A stretch of DNA of 64,000 bases from Chloroflexus sp. MS-G (GTDB lineage: Bacteria > Chloroflexota > Chloroflexia > Chloroflexales > Chloroflexaceae), in assembly GCF_000735195.1 (NCBI RefSeq), contig NZ_JPIM01000002.1, positions 35,747-99,746 on the forward strand, given 5' to 3'. Below, in pieces: positions 1-8,393 of this stretch. The position numbers were made by a program, and so were the translations under genes. The notes under the pieces were generated by a model. That model did not search any database. It was not told where the DNA came from and saw only the letters and a list, made by a program, of their open reading frames with translations. Numbering within the stretch: position 1 is the first letter of the stretch; each line of letters starts with the position of its first letter.

Positions 1-1
1 T

Positions 2-904
2 CTGCATCCGGGCTATCTGGCTACCCAGGCAGCATTAGCAATGCCGATAGAGCGCAAGATTGGCGTCCAGCACCATCACGCACATATCGCTGCTGTTCTG
101 GCAGAATACGGATTGGATGGACCGGTTATTGGGCTGGCAGCCGATGGCAGTGGCTACGGACCCGATGGTACAGTGTGGGGTGGCGAGGTACTGATCGCGA
201 CCTGCGCTACGTATCGGCGAGTTGGTCATGTGCGGCATTTGATCCTACCGGGCGGTGAACAGGCGGTACGTCAGCCGTGGCGGGTTGCAGCAGCAGCGCT
301 TTCCCAAATATACGGCTCTCATTTCTGGCAGATGGACATACCGTTCACGCGCCAACTGGATCAAACCGCCTGGACAGTATTGGCCCGTATGATCGAACGT
401 GGCGTAAACAGTCCACGAACATCGAGTCTGGGACGCTTGTTCGATGCAGCAGCAGTATTAGTAGGACTTGGTCAGATTGCTCGTTACGAAGGCGAGTTAG
501 CGATATTGCTCGAACAGATCGCCGATTGGTCACAACCTCCATATCCAATGCCAATCGAGGAGTCAGCAACCACCGATACTCCGTTTACTCTCGATGGATT
601 GGCAATGCTATCGGCGCTGGTTGACGATCTACGGCAGCGTGTTCCGCCAGCGGCTATTGCCGGGCGAGTGCATCAGGGGATTGCTCACGGCTTGTGGCTG
701 GCCTGTCGGCGGGCACGTGATGAGTACGGCCTGACCACCGTTGCCCTCAGCGGTGGGGTGTTTCAGAATGCGTTCCTGCTCGAACTGCTCACGGAGTTGT
801 TAGGCAGCGATGGTTTTACAGTGCTCATCCCACGGCTGGCGCCACCTAACGATGGTGGCTTGGCATTCGGTCAGATTGCCGTAGCTGGGGCTTGCGTAGG
901 CTGA
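2..904 (+). CDS. hypF: Carbamoyltransferase HypF, C-terminal part (5' end outside window)
   Basis: This is the C-terminal carbamoyltransferase (Kae1-like) domain of HypF, the [NiFe]-hydrogenase maturation protein that prepares the cyanide ligand from carbamoyl phosphate together with HypE. The frame is open from the first bases, so the gene begins upstream; the acylphosphatase, zinc-finger and YrdC-like domains would lie there. Visible signatures are the metal-binding VQHHHAHIAAVLAE, the glycine-rich ADGSGYGPDGTVWGGE, and near the end ALSGGVFQN and PPNDGGLAFGQ, all typical of the family. The gene ends normally with TGA. No other hyp or hydrogenase gene is visible downstream, so the rest of the cluster, if any, is to the left. 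Family assignment is firm. Confidence 0.93.
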   Translation: MHPGYLATQAALAMPIERKIGVQHHHAHIAAVLAEYGLDGPVIGLAADGSGYGPDGTVWGGEVLIATCATYRRVGHVRHLILPGGEQAVRQPWRVAAAALSQIYGSHFWQMDIPFTRQLDQTAWTVLARMIERGVNSPRTSSLGRLFDAAAVLVGLGQIARYEGELAILLEQIADWSQPPYPMPIEESATTDTPFTLDGLAMLSALVDDLRQRVPPAAIAGRVHQGIAHGLWLACRRARDEYGLTTVALSGGVFQNAFLLELLTELLGSDGFTVLIPRLAPPNDGGLAFGQIAVAGACVG

Positions 905-1275
905 AATCTTGCTGCGCAATCGGCGTTTTGATGAGCGGGCACGCAGTGAAGCTGAACCTGCATTCAGCACCTTTCCCGACAAGATGAACATGTGATCGAT
1001 TTTCGAGCAGGATCATCGGTAGGCGCACAAGGTTGCCTGGAGCATGGGAGAAGCACGGTGGGAGTGGGTGCAGTGTGCGGTTGAAATCCATTGGTCGGCG
1101 CATCACTCCGCTCGCGGGAGCAGGATGATGAACTCGCCACTACTGCCCACTCTTCTGCTCTCTTTTCTCTTTCCCCACTCCTCTTTTATGGGCGCTCCCT
1201 TGCCCCAAACCATCCGCTGTCGTACAATAGAAAGAGCAACTGATACGCACCTGAAGGGCAAGGAAACACGAGTTT
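905..1275. other. Intergenic stretch hypF-def
   Basis: A 371-base gap. No protein with recognisable family features is seen in either strand. Around 960-1015 there is weak resemblance to the GATCA-containing repeat module found elsewhere in the window. A pyrimidine-rich tract lies at 1140-1190, and the def promoter is at its right end. Confidence 0.5.
1200..1228 (+). promoter_or_regulatory. Predicted sigma70-type promoter of def
   Basis: A -35 hexamer TTGCCC (1200-1205), 17-base spacer and -10 hexamer TACAAT (1223-1228) stand about 48 bases before the def start. Spacing and hexamers fit a housekeeping promoter; not tested. Confidence 0.55.
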
Positions 1276-1833
1276 ATGGCTATTCGAAGAATTTTACGGA
1301 TTGATGATGCCGAGGATCGCAAAATCCTGAAAATGCAGTGCCGTCCGGTCAAGCTCCCTGACCGTAATCTCAAGCAACTGGTAGCTGACATGTTCGAGAC
1401 AATGCGTGCTGCACATGGCGTAGGACTGGCTGCACCGCAAATTGGCATTCCCATCCAGCTTTGTATTATCGAGCTTCCTGCCGAGTATGAGGAACATCCA
1501 GACGGCAGTGTTGTTGAGATAACCCCTGCAAAACCATACGTTCTTATCAACCCGCGGATCGTCAAGCTGAGCGATGAAGAGGTGATGCGCGATGAAGGGT
1601 GTCTCAGCCTGCCCGGTTGGTACGGATTGGTACCGCGCCAGACATGGGTGACCGTCGAATTTCAGGATTTGAATGGCAAACACCATCGGTTGCGCCGGGC
1701 CGATGATTTGTTGGGGTGGGCGATCCAACATGAAGTCGATCACTTACACGGCATTTTGTTTACTGAACGAATTCGTGACCTGAGTACGCTGCGCGATATT
1801 ACCAAAGAACGTGAGCCACAACCGGCTGGATAA
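1276..1833 (+). CDS. def: Peptide deformylase
   Basis: Removes the formyl group from the N-terminal methionine of new proteins; a cytoplasmic metalloenzyme. The 185-residue product has all three family motifs: GVGLAAPQIG (about residues 48-57), EGCLSLPG with metal ligand Cys109, and QHEVDHLHG with ligands His152 and His156 and catalytic Glu153. Length is normal for the family. The ATG follows an AAGGAAAC-like ribosome site and a good promoter. An RNA-binding or formyltransferase partner (fmt) is not adjacent; instead an HD hydrolase gene follows after 30 bases, so the two may be cotranscribed. The longer proline/charged insert around residues 68-85 (EEHPDGSVVEITPAKP) is a small variation between motifs 1 and 2. 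Confidence 0.97.
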   Translation: MAIRRILRIDDAEDRKILKMQCRPVKLPDRNLKQLVADMFETMRAAHGVGLAAPQIGIPIQLCIIELPAEYEEHPDGSVVEITPAKPYVLINPRIVKLSDEEVMRDEGCLSLPGWYGLVPRQTWVTVEFQDLNGKHHRLRRADDLLGWAIQHEVDHLHGILFTERIRDLSTLRDITKEREPQPAG

Positions 1834-1863
1834 GCGATAAATACCATCGACTCCATAAGCGGT

Positions 1864-2409
1864 ATGCAGACATCCGACCTTGTCAACAAAGCTCTTCTCT
1901 TTGCTGCGCAGGCCCACAATGGTCAGCTTCGACCTGGTAGTACGCTGCCTTATCTCGTGCATCTGAGCGATGTCGCACTCGAAGTTGCAACCACATTGAT
2001 GGTCGAACCAGGGTACGATCCAACATTAGCCCTTTGCTGTGCCCTGCTCCACGATGTGCTTGAAGATACGAACATCGATGAGGCAACGCTGGAAGCTCAT
2101 TTTGGGCCAGCGATTGTTGGTGGTGTTCGTGCTCTTACCAAAGATCCGTCACTCCCATCGGATGAACGAATGATCGATAGTCTGCGTCGTATTCAACAGC
2201 AACCCCGTGAGGTTTGGTTGGTGAAACTCGCCGATCGGATCAGCAACCTGTCAACTCCACCTCCTGCCCACTGGTCGCCAGAGCGGATTAGTGCTTACTG
2301 CACTGAAGCTGAGTTGATCCTTACCACTCTTAGCGCGGCAAGTCCATACCTGACAACTCGTTTGCGCAGCCGGATCGACCAGTACCGAAACATGACAGGT
2401 GTAGCTTGA
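1864..2409 (+). CDS. HD-domain phosphohydrolase related to the RelA/SpoT hydrolase domain
   Basis: A 181-residue single-domain protein resembling the ppGpp hydrolase domain of SpoT and small alarmone hydrolases (MESH1-like). Visible are an early His in a PYLVHLSDVA segment, the HD pair in CALLHDVLEDT (about residues 60-70) and a late VKLADRISNL segment, which together form the metal site in this family. There is no synthetase, TGS or ACT domain, so it is expected only to hydrolyse, possibly (p)ppGpp or another nucleotide; the substrate is inference. It sits 30 bases after def and immediately before an RpiB-like gene, probably in one transcript. Confidence 0.82.
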   Translation: MQTSDLVNKALLFAAQAHNGQLRPGSTLPYLVHLSDVALEVATTLMVEPGYDPTLALCCALLHDVLEDTNIDEATLEAHFGPAIVGGVRALTKDPSLPSDERMIDSLRRIQQQPREVWLVKLADRISNLSTPPPAHWSPERISAYCTEAELILTTLSAASPYLTTRLRSRIDQYRNMTGVA

Positions 2410-2439
2410 TCGATGATGGTTGGCACGCAAGGAGGTTCT

Positions 2440-2880
2440 ATGCGGATTGCCGTAGGGAGCGATGAACGGAACTACGTTACCGACGCCTTAATCGCCGAAC
2501 TGAAACAGCGTGGTCATGAACTTATCCTGTTTGGGCCGCTTGCCGGTAACACCGATCCATGGCCCGACGTAGGACGAGCCGTTGGCGAAGCCGTTGCTAC
2601 TGGACAGGCCGACCAGGGTATTGTTTGTTGCTATACTGGTACCGGTGTCAGTATCGCTGCCAACAAAGTACCTGGGGTGCGTGCTGCGCTATGCCACGAC
2701 GCCCAAACTGCGGCCGGTGCCCGCAAGTGGAACGACGCAAACGTGCTAGCCCTTAGCCTGCGGACAACCACGCCGGAGATCGCCCGTGAAATCCTCGATG
2801 CCTGGTTCGCTACAGAATGTCCACCAGAAGAACGGGCAACCATTGAGCGCTTAAAGGACGTTGAACGAACGTCGAACTAG
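2440..2880 (+). CDS. RpiB/LacAB-family sugar-phosphate isomerase
   Basis: A 146-residue protein of the RpiB/LacA/LacB family, which interconverts ribose 5-phosphate and ribulose 5-phosphate or related sugars. It starts MRIAVGSDERN, contains the CYTGTGVSIAANKVPGVRAA stretch (residues about 67-86; the family has GCGTGIG..IAANK with a catalytic Cys) and ARKWNDANVLALS near residue 100. The start at 2440 is chosen because AAGGAGG lies at 2429-2435, four bases upstream; an in-frame ATG at 2413 would place this site inside the gene. Tyr-Thr in CYTGTG instead of the usual CGTG may alter the substrate. It lies 30 bases after the HD gene. Confidence 0.88.
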   Translation: MRIAVGSDERNYVTDALIAELKQRGHELILFGPLAGNTDPWPDVGRAVGEAVATGQADQGIVCCYTGTGVSIAANKVPGVRAALCHDAQTAAGARKWNDANVLALSLRTTTPEIAREILDAWFATECPPEERATIERLKDVERTSN

Positions 2881-2923
2881 CAAGTAAGATACTCAAATCC
2901 GCACGAAGTGACGGTCATTCCTG

Positions 2924-2932
2924 TGGTATAGT
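2924..2932 (+). promoter_or_regulatory. Predicted extended -10 promoter before the SDR gene
   Basis: TGG followed by TATAGT at 2927-2932 makes an extended -10 element; no good -35 is present at the usual distance. Transcription from here would give a leader of about 185 bases before the dehydrogenase gene. Confidence 0.45.
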
Positions 2933-2962
2933 ACAAAAGGAATGCACCTGACATGCAACAGT

Positions 2963-2990
2963 CCCGGCTTAAACACCGGGGCTTTCTTGT
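2963..2990 (+). terminator. Hairpin with T-rich tail in the SDR leader
   Basis: CCCGG, an 8-base loop CTTAAACA, and CCGGG followed by GCTTTCTT can form a short terminator-like stem. It lies inside the leader downstream of the promoter at 2924, so it could end transcription of the upstream operon or attenuate the dehydrogenase transcript. A second perfect stem, CTGTCG/CGACAG, occurs at 3087-3106. Confidence 0.35.
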
Positions 2991-3124
2991 GAGTAAGGAG
3001 TTAGCGCACGGGAGCTTAGCGAACAAATACATCGTCCAATTTTTTTCAGGCATTTCATCGCAGCAGAAAGGAGTACGTGGCTTTCGCTGTCGTTTGAAGG
3101 CGACAGTCGCTGCCGCTATCAATT

Positions 3125-3988
3125 ATGGAACAGATCATGCAAGGAAAAACCGTCATCGTGACCGGCGCCAATTCTGGAATCGGGTATGTCACGGCACGCG
3201 AGCTGGCCAAAATGGGAGCACGAGTGATGATGGTCTGCCGCTCACAGAGCAAGGGTGAAGCGGCCCGTCAACGTATCGCGCAGGAAGCTACCGGAGCGCC
3301 GCCGGAACTGGTACTGGCTGATTTCGCCTCACTGAACTCCGTGCGTCGGGCAGCCAGTGAGTTGCTTGAACGTTGTCCTCGCATTGATGTCCTGGTCAAC
3401 AATGCTGGCATCTTCGTTTCAGAACCGCTCGCCAGCGCCGACGGCTATGAACTGACCTTCGCTGTCAATCATCTGGCGCCGTTCTTGCTCACCAACCTAT
3501 TACTCGACCGCATTGTTGCCAGCGCACCAGCGCGCATTGTCAACGTCTCTTCATTTGCCCACGTAGCCGGCAAGATTATGATCCCGCAGATCGCCTCTCC
3601 CCAACGACCAAACATCTCCCAGGCCTACAGCGACTCGAAGTTGTGCAACATCCTCTTCACCAACGAACTGGCACGGCGGTTGCAAGGGAGCGGAGTGACT
3701 GCAAATAGTCTCCATCCGGGTGCAGTTGCGACCAACTTTGCCGCTGATGCACGTGGTCTGTTTGCATTTTTCTTCCGACTTGCCCGACCTTTCATGCTCT
3801 CACCAGAACAGGGGGCTTCAACATCGATCTACTTGGCATCATCACCAGAAGTTGAAGGTGTCAGCGGGGTCTACTTTGTGCGTAAAAAACCAGCCCAACC
3901 ATCAGCCGCTGCTCAGGATGCGGCCCTCGCCAGACGACTGTGGGAGTTTAGTGAACAACTGGTACGCGAAAAGGTCGTCGCTGTCTAG
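3125..3988 (+). CDS. Short-chain dehydrogenase/reductase, retinol-dehydrogenase-like
   Basis: An NAD(P)-dependent oxidoreductase of the classical SDR fold, 287 residues. The cofactor motif TGANSGIG is at about residues 14-21, the NNAG motif follows at about 90, the catalytic serine is in IVNVSSFAH, and the catalytic pair is in YSDSK. The pattern NSLHPGAVATNF and the longer C-terminal half (about 40 residues beyond the minimal fold) resemble retinol dehydrogenase/WW-oxidoreductase-like members, so the substrate is probably a lipophilic alcohol or ketone, but this is not determined. An ATG four codons later (3137) is an equally possible start; neither has a strong ribosome site. It stands alone with a long untranslated leader. 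Confidence 0.9.
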   Translation: MEQIMQGKTVIVTGANSGIGYVTARELAKMGARVMMVCRSQSKGEAARQRIAQEATGAPPELVLADFASLNSVRRAASELLERCPRIDVLVNNAGIFVSEPLASADGYELTFAVNHLAPFLLTNLLLDRIVASAPARIVNVSSFAHVAGKIMIPQIASPQRPNISQAYSDSKLCNILFTNELARRLQGSGVTANSLHPGAVATNFAADARGLFAFFFRLARPFMLSPEQGASTSIYLASSPEVEGVSGVYFVRKKPAQPSAAAQDAALARRLWEFSEQLVREKVVAV

Positions 3989-4428
3989 CAATTGTCCGAA
4001 ACATCCAGCCGACCTGACAAGCTGACGATTGCCTGCTGCCACTCTTGCCGTGCCTTGCCCTGACCGATTGCCCAACGGCCAGGGTCATGGCGATTCTCGC
4101 GAATGCTGCCTGTCAGCGCACCGATTGGGGGCAGGGCATATACCGCTAGCACGTACCGATCCGGTACTCAAGATTTCATCAGCACACCTCAAAGCGCAAG
4201 GAAAAGGATGACCCCATCTGAGGAGCAGGAGTTCTTTTGTGGTAATGGTCACACTTTAATATAGCAAAGGACACGCGGAGCAAGGATAACAAGCGCAGGT
4301 TAGAACAGGGGACCCTTGCTATTCCGCCACGCCACAGAGCCGATATGAACTCTTGTACCGAACTATGTAGCGTATCCGTGCTAGAATAAACACCATAGCA
4401 CCGACAACCGTTAAGCCGGAAAGCGTCA
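3989..4428. other. Intergenic stretch before the HD-GYP regulator
   Basis: A 440-base gap with no convincing gene: a 60-codon open frame at 4029-4211 has no recognisable features and no ribosome site. A possible extended -10 (TGC then TAGAAT at 4382-4387) stands about 50 bases before the response regulator. Confidence 0.45.
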
Positions 4429-4434
4429 TTGACT

Positions 4435-4962
4435 ATGCAAGGTCAACCGTATCATGTGTTGGTCATCGATGATGACCCGAACGTGCGCGACATTCTAAGC
4501 GATCTACTCAAACGCGAACGTTGTGTAGTGCACACCGCAGAATCAGGTCTGAGCGGGATCGCTGCTGCACGCGCAGAATTGCCCGATCTGATCCTCCTCG
4601 ATGTAATGATGCCCGATCTCGATGGGTTCAGCGTCTGTCGAATGTTGCGTGATGATCCACTGACGGCTGAAGTACCTATCATTATGATCACGGCACTTGA
4701 TGATCGATTATCGCGGCTGGAAGGAGTCAAAGCAGGCGCCGATGAATTTCTCTCAAAACCGGTTGAATTAAGCGAGCTACGCCTACGTGTCCGCACAATG
4801 CAGCGTATTAATCGCTATCGACGCCTTATTGAAGAACGCGAGCGAGCTGCCGCGCAGGAACGCTTACTTACCGAACAGGCCCGACAGGCAGCGCAGGCTG
4901 TTGCTGAGGCGTATGATCAGACGTTGATTCGGATGGTCACGTGCACTCGATCTGCGCGATAA
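4435..4962 (+). CDS. Response regulator receiver part of a frameshifted HD-GYP regulator
   Basis: The N-terminal receiver domain (about residues 5-125) has the acidic pocket in VIDDDPNV, the phospho-acceptor Asp in LILLDVMMPDLDG, and the lysine in LSKPVE. A helical linker rich in Glu, Arg and Ala follows (about 125-162). The frame then reaches a premature TAA at 4960. The downstream frame (from 4931) continues exactly the sequence expected in receiver/HD-GYP proteins, so this is the front half of a split gene. If translated alone it would give a free receiver plus coiled linker. A TTG at 4429 has a better-spaced GGAAAG site (4418-4423) and may be the true start. Confidence 0.8.
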   Translation: MQGQPYHVLVIDDDPNVRDILSDLLKRERCVVHTAESGLSGIAAARAELPDLILLDVMMPDLDGFSVCRMLRDDPLTAEVPIIMITALDDRLSRLEGVKAGADEFLSKPVELSELRLRVRTMQRINRYRRLIEERERAAAQERLLTEQARQAAQAVAEAYDQTLIRMVTCTRSAR

Positions 4963-5512
4963 AGAGACTGAAGGACATTCACAACGTGTCGCCCAACTCA
5001 CTCTGGCTGTTGCCCAAGCCCTCAATATTCCGCCAGAAGAACAGAACAATATGTGGCGCGGCGCTATGCTGCACGACATTGGCAAGATTGGGGTGCCCGA
5101 CTCCATTTTACACAAACCAGGCCCATTGACCGAAGAGGAATGGGAAATTATGCGTTGCCATACCACCTACGCCTATGAACTGCTCTCACCGATTGCCTAC
5201 CTGCGGCCGGCCATCGACATTCCCTACTGTCATCATGAGAAATGGGATGGAACCGGTTATCCGCGTGGATTACGTGGAGAGCAAATCCCGCTGGCTGCCC
5301 GTATCTTCGCCCTGGTCGATGTATGGGATGCGCTAATCAATGATCGTCCTTACCGCAAGGCGTGGAGTCGCGAGCAGGCCTATCAGTACATTTGCGAGCA
5401 AAAAGGGAAGCATTTTGATCCAAACCTGGTTGATCTCTTTCTCTCAATCGCTGCACCCGATCTGGCAAAGGCTGCCGAACGGCAGGTAGCAGGCGAAGAC
5501 GAAGCACAATAA
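4931..5512 (+). pseudogene. HD-GYP phosphodiesterase part, out of frame with its receiver domain
   Basis: Reading in the frame that begins at 4931 gives GWSRALDLRDKETEGHSQRV, the standard opening of an HD-GYP domain, followed by HDIGKIGVPD, then HHEKWDGTGYPRGL with the GYP signature. These domains hydrolyse cyclic di-GMP. The catalytic residues all seem present, so decay, if real, is recent. The first ATG in this frame (5051) lies beyond the conserved EGHSQRV histidine, so an independent product would lack part of the active site. Skipping a single base at about 4930 joins it perfectly to the receiver part. It may be a genuine mutation or a sequencing error. Confidence 0.8.
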
Positions 5513-5608
5513 CCGGATGATAGCAGTTCGGCTGTAGGGCAGCGAGTGAGATAGGCGGGCCGGTAGCCCGACTCTTCAGAAGTTTTCTTCAGGAGACAAA
5601 TGGTAGAA

Positions 5609-6226
5609 TTATTGACTCGGCGCAAGAAAATCGACCGCAACGTACCCTTCCAGACCATCAGGAGTACGTACTGGACGCCAGACAAAATCAGGGCCGGGAA
5701 CATCTTCACCGATTTGCTCAAGTCGGGTTCCATCGGGTAAAGTAGTAATCGGTTGATTATTCCGATTTGGTTCTGGGCGCAGGAACAATCCTTGACCACC
5801 GGTATTAACGACCACAAAGAAACGCGGTGCCGGTGTTGGTGACGGTGATAGAGCGGAAGTGTTCGTTTCATCTGTTGACTGGGTTGGAGTAATGATACCA
5901 GGCTCGAGGGAGGTGGTTGTCGGTGTACTCAGAGGCACTTCACGCCGATCATCGCGCAGGTACCCCAGAAAGAGGAAAACAATCAATACCAGGAGCACAA
6001 ATGCAGCAATGACATACGGCCAGCCCCGTTGCTGTAGCCAACGGGGAACGACGTGCCACACATTATTCCGGTTAATCATACCCCGATTGGGCCGTGATGG
6101 TCGCCACGCCGGAGAAGCTGATGTCGCATCCAGACGTTCAGTACGCGGTGTTTCACGCTGACGAACTGCACCTCTTCCCGATTGTGGATCGGTAGCACCG
6201 GCCTGCCGTTCCTGTTTATCACTCAT
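5609..6226 (-). CDS. Membrane-anchored protein with an extracytoplasmic SH3-like domain
   Basis: The 205-residue product has a charged cytoplasmic N-terminus of about 70 residues, one transmembrane segment (GWPYVIAAFVLLVLIVFLFL, about residues 72-92), a Thr/Ser/Pro-rich linker, and a C-terminal bacterial SH3 (SH3b) domain with GLFLRPEPN, TTLPDGT and WRPVRTPDGLEGYV. SH3b domains usually bind peptidoglycan or peptides at the cell surface. The start at 6226 is chosen because GGAGGT lies seven bases upstream; longer versions lack a ribosome site. It is convergent with the HD-GYP gene and has no functional partner nearby. Confidence 0.82.
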   Translation of the reverse strand: MSDKQERQAGATDPQSGRGAVRQRETPRTERLDATSASPAWRPSRPNRGMINRNNVWHVVPRWLQQRGWPYVIAAFVLLVLIVFLFLGYLRDDRREVPLSTPTTTSLEPGIITPTQSTDETNTSALSPSPTPAPRFFVVVNTGGQGLFLRPEPNRNNQPITTLPDGTRLEQIGEDVPGPDFVWRPVRTPDGLEGYVAVDFLAPSQ

Positions 6227-6350
6227 GGGACACACCTCCGTCTGCATCGCCTCCGAGCTATGATAGCACATCTTTATGAGCGAACCGGTCAGGCTAGTGA
6301 TGTCTAACTCAGACTGCCGATGTCCCAAATGCCGATGATTGGCTGTCGCT

Positions 6351-7301
6351 TCACTGAAGCCCACTCATCGCCTGTCGATCCAAATACGCTAGTAACGGAT
6401 GCAGATAAGGTGTCACCCCTTTGTAATCCAGCATTAACGGATCGAGCTGCCGCAGCATACGCGCTAGTGCTGCCGCCCACTGTGGATCGGTAGTTAATTC
6501 GGCTAACGCAGCGACATACGTGCGCACGGTAAAGAGAACAACTGGGTGACGCACCATACGGACCAGCGTCTGTCGTTCGACCCGATAAAAAACCTTCTCA
6601 CCAGCATTTTCAGCCGTAATTGCCGCCTTTTGCCGATCCAGGGCGCCAAGACGCGGTGAAAGATCGAGATCCGGTAGGACGACCAGCGACCAGTTGCGCC
6701 GCCAAACCGGACGTTGTGGTTGCAAACGAGCTATCAGTTGATTGGTTGACGCTGCCAGGTGCGCATTAAAACCGGGTACCGGTCCGTGAATCATTGCCAT
6801 CGGTAAGCCCATCTTATCGGCAAGACACCAGCGATTAGGAAAACAAAGCTGACCGGCAATCAGCGGATGACCGGCAGCTTCATCCACTGCGATCAACAAA
6901 AGATCCTCTTGTACCTGCCGCCCCAACCAATCAATCGGCCAGAGACCGAGTTCTTCACCAACGCGAATGATGGCCGTTTCACCGCGCAGGCGATTTTCCC
7001 AATGTAGTTCGGTATCACGTTGCTCTACGTAAAACCATTGCGGATAGGAACGGGCTAGCTCCTCAACGCCCCATACCAGTAATTCCCATTGGGCGGGCAA
7101 ACTTTCCGGGTACGCCTGTACGTAATACGAATGATCGGCAGCCAGTAGCGCCCGCTTCAACGCCAACTCTGCGTGGTAGTGGTTAGGATCAACGTGAAAG
7201 ACCGGCGCCCCGTGTAATGGATAAGCCCCGATTCGTAAGACCGGTGATGAGGGTATAGCGAATGGATGAAAGGGCCAGGATTCAACCACAGTGAACCTCA
7301 C
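6351..7301 (-). CDS. DUF3445 protein, putative heme-dependent oxidative N-demethylase family
   Basis: About 316 residues if translation begins at the GTG at 7301 (a GTG at 7289 is also possible); both lie inside the end of the homocysteine methyltransferase gene, so translation is probably coupled. The sequence has the family pattern of DUF3445: RIGAYPLHGAPVFHVD near the N-terminus, then LPMAMIHGPVPGFN and a C-terminal FYRVERQTLVRMVRH segment. Members of this family include the alpha subunit-like protein of heme-dependent oxidative N-demethylases. The substrate here is unknown; the pairing with a methyltransferase suggests metabolism of methylated amines or sulfur compounds, which is inference. 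Confidence 0.72.
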   Translation of the reverse strand: MRFTVVESWPFHPFAIPSSPVLRIGAYPLHGAPVFHVDPNHYHAELALKRALLAADHSYYVQAYPESLPAQWELLVWGVEELARSYPQWFYVEQRDTELHWENRLRGETAIIRVGEELGLWPIDWLGRQVQEDLLLIAVDEAAGHPLIAGQLCFPNRWCLADKMGLPMAMIHGPVPGFNAHLAASTNQLIARLQPQRPVWRRNWSLVVLPDLDLSPRLGALDRQKAAITAENAGEKVFYRVERQTLVRMVRHPVVLFTVRTYVAALAELTTDPQWAAALARMLRQLDPLMLDYKGVTPYLHPLLAYLDRQAMSGLQ

Positions 7302-8232
7302 GGGCAGCCCAGATAGCCAGAGCACGAATGTGTTCGGGTGTGGTTCGACAGCAACCGCCAATGATTCGTGCACCGGCTGCATACCACTGGCGGGCCTGTG
7401 CTGCGAAGTCAGCAATCTCGGTTGACCCGATCCAGCATTGTGCCACTGGATCATAAGTCTCGCCTGAATTGGGATAGACGACAATCGGTTTCGACGTAAC
7501 TCCGCGAATTGTCTGTATCAAATCGGGTAGAAATCGGGGCGCTGTACAATTAATACCAACCGCTATAACTTGCGGATGCGTAGCAATTTCCGCAACGCAT
7601 TCGGCAATCGATTCACCTTGCGCGTTGTGCTGGCCATCACGTGCGCTAAAGCTGATCCATGCGGTATATTGGGGAAATTCGGCTAACAGCGCAACCAATG
7701 CCCGTGCTTCGTCAAGGCACGGTATCGTTTCACAGGCGAAGAGATCGGGCTGAGCCGCAGCTAGCGCCGCCATGCGTGGGCGATGAAAGTCTATCAATTC
7801 ACGGATAGATAGGCCGTAGTTACCACGATACTCTGAACCATCGTGCAAAAATGCACCATAAGGGCCAATCGAAGCGGCGACGAGTGGCCGGATCCGATTG
7901 ATCCGATTTGCCGGATCAGCCCAAAACTGATCACGTGCAGCACGTGCTAGCTCTACTGAACGCTGCAACAGCACGACGGCCTGATCAATCGAAAGCCCAC
8001 GTGCCACAAAACCAGGGATGGTTGCCTGATAGCTGGCAGTAATGACGACATCGGCGCCTGCGGCAACATAGTCGGCATGAACAGTCTGAATCAACGCTGG
8101 GTTTTCGATCAACACCTTTGCCGACCAGAGGGGATCATTGAGATCGCAACCACGCCGCTCTAGCTCTGTCGCCAGCGCACCATCAAGAATCAGCAACCGA
8201 CGTTGAGCAAGGGCATTCGCCAGTGGATTCAT
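7282..8232 (-). CDS. mmuM: Homocysteine S-methyltransferase
   Basis: A 316-residue enzyme expected to transfer a methyl group from S-methylmethionine or S-adenosylmethionine to homocysteine, giving methionine. Features: LILDGALATELERRG at the start of the barrel, GINCTAP in the middle with one zinc-binding cysteine, and GGCCRTTPEHI near the end with the other two cysteines; these three cysteines hold the catalytic zinc in this family. The start at 8232 (MNPLANAL) fits family length; the upstream open frame is not family-like. The gene overlaps the DUF3445 gene by about 20 bases. A TGG-TATCAT extended -10 lies at 8269-8277 on this strand. Confidence 0.9.
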   Translation of the reverse strand: MNPLANALAQRRLLILDGALATELERRGCDLNDPLWSAKVLIENPALIQTVHADYVAAGADVVITASYQATIPGFVARGLSIDQAVVLLQRSVELARAARDQFWADPANRINRIRPLVAASIGPYGAFLHDGSEYRGNYGLSIRELIDFHRPRMAALAAAQPDLFACETIPCLDEARALVALLAEFPQYTAWISFSARDGQHNAQGESIAECVAEIATHPQVIAVGINCTAPRFLPDLIQTIRGVTSKPIVVYPNSGETYDPVAQCWIGSTEIADFAAQARQWYAAGARIIGGCCRTTPEHIRALAIWAAREVHCG

Positions 8233-8268
8233 ACGCTTTGCTGTGATCAAATCAGATACCCGTATCCA

Positions 8269-8277
8269 ATGATACCA
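8269..8277 (-). promoter_or_regulatory. Predicted extended -10 promoter of the mmuM operon
   Basis: On the minus strand TGG precedes TATCAT (plus-strand ATGATA at 8269-8274), about 37 bases before the mmuM start. Same TGG-type extension as several other promoters in the window. Confidence 0.4.
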
Positions 8278-8393
8278 TAGTGCGCCAGACGCAATGGCTG
8301 TTCGCCACGCCAGGTCAGGCCAATCGCACCTGTAGAGATGGGTGCATGATCGGCTCACTCCTTTTGTCAGGTAAGCCAGGGGACGCATGTGAA

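Noticed and set aside
1044..1304. Open frame of 86 codons before def
   Set aside because: No ribosome site, no family features, and it overlaps the def promoter and start.
2953..3258. Open frame of 101 codons overlapping the dehydrogenase start
   Set aside because: It covers a structured leader, runs out of frame into a clear SDR gene, and has no known motif.
4029..4211. 60-codon open frame before the HD-GYP regulator
   Set aside because: No ribosome site and low-complexity, not protein-like.
4921..4935. Programmed +1 frameshift in the HD-GYP gene
   Set aside because: No recognised slippery codon or stimulator at ATT-CGG; mutation or sequencing error is simpler. Kept only as an alternative in the finding.
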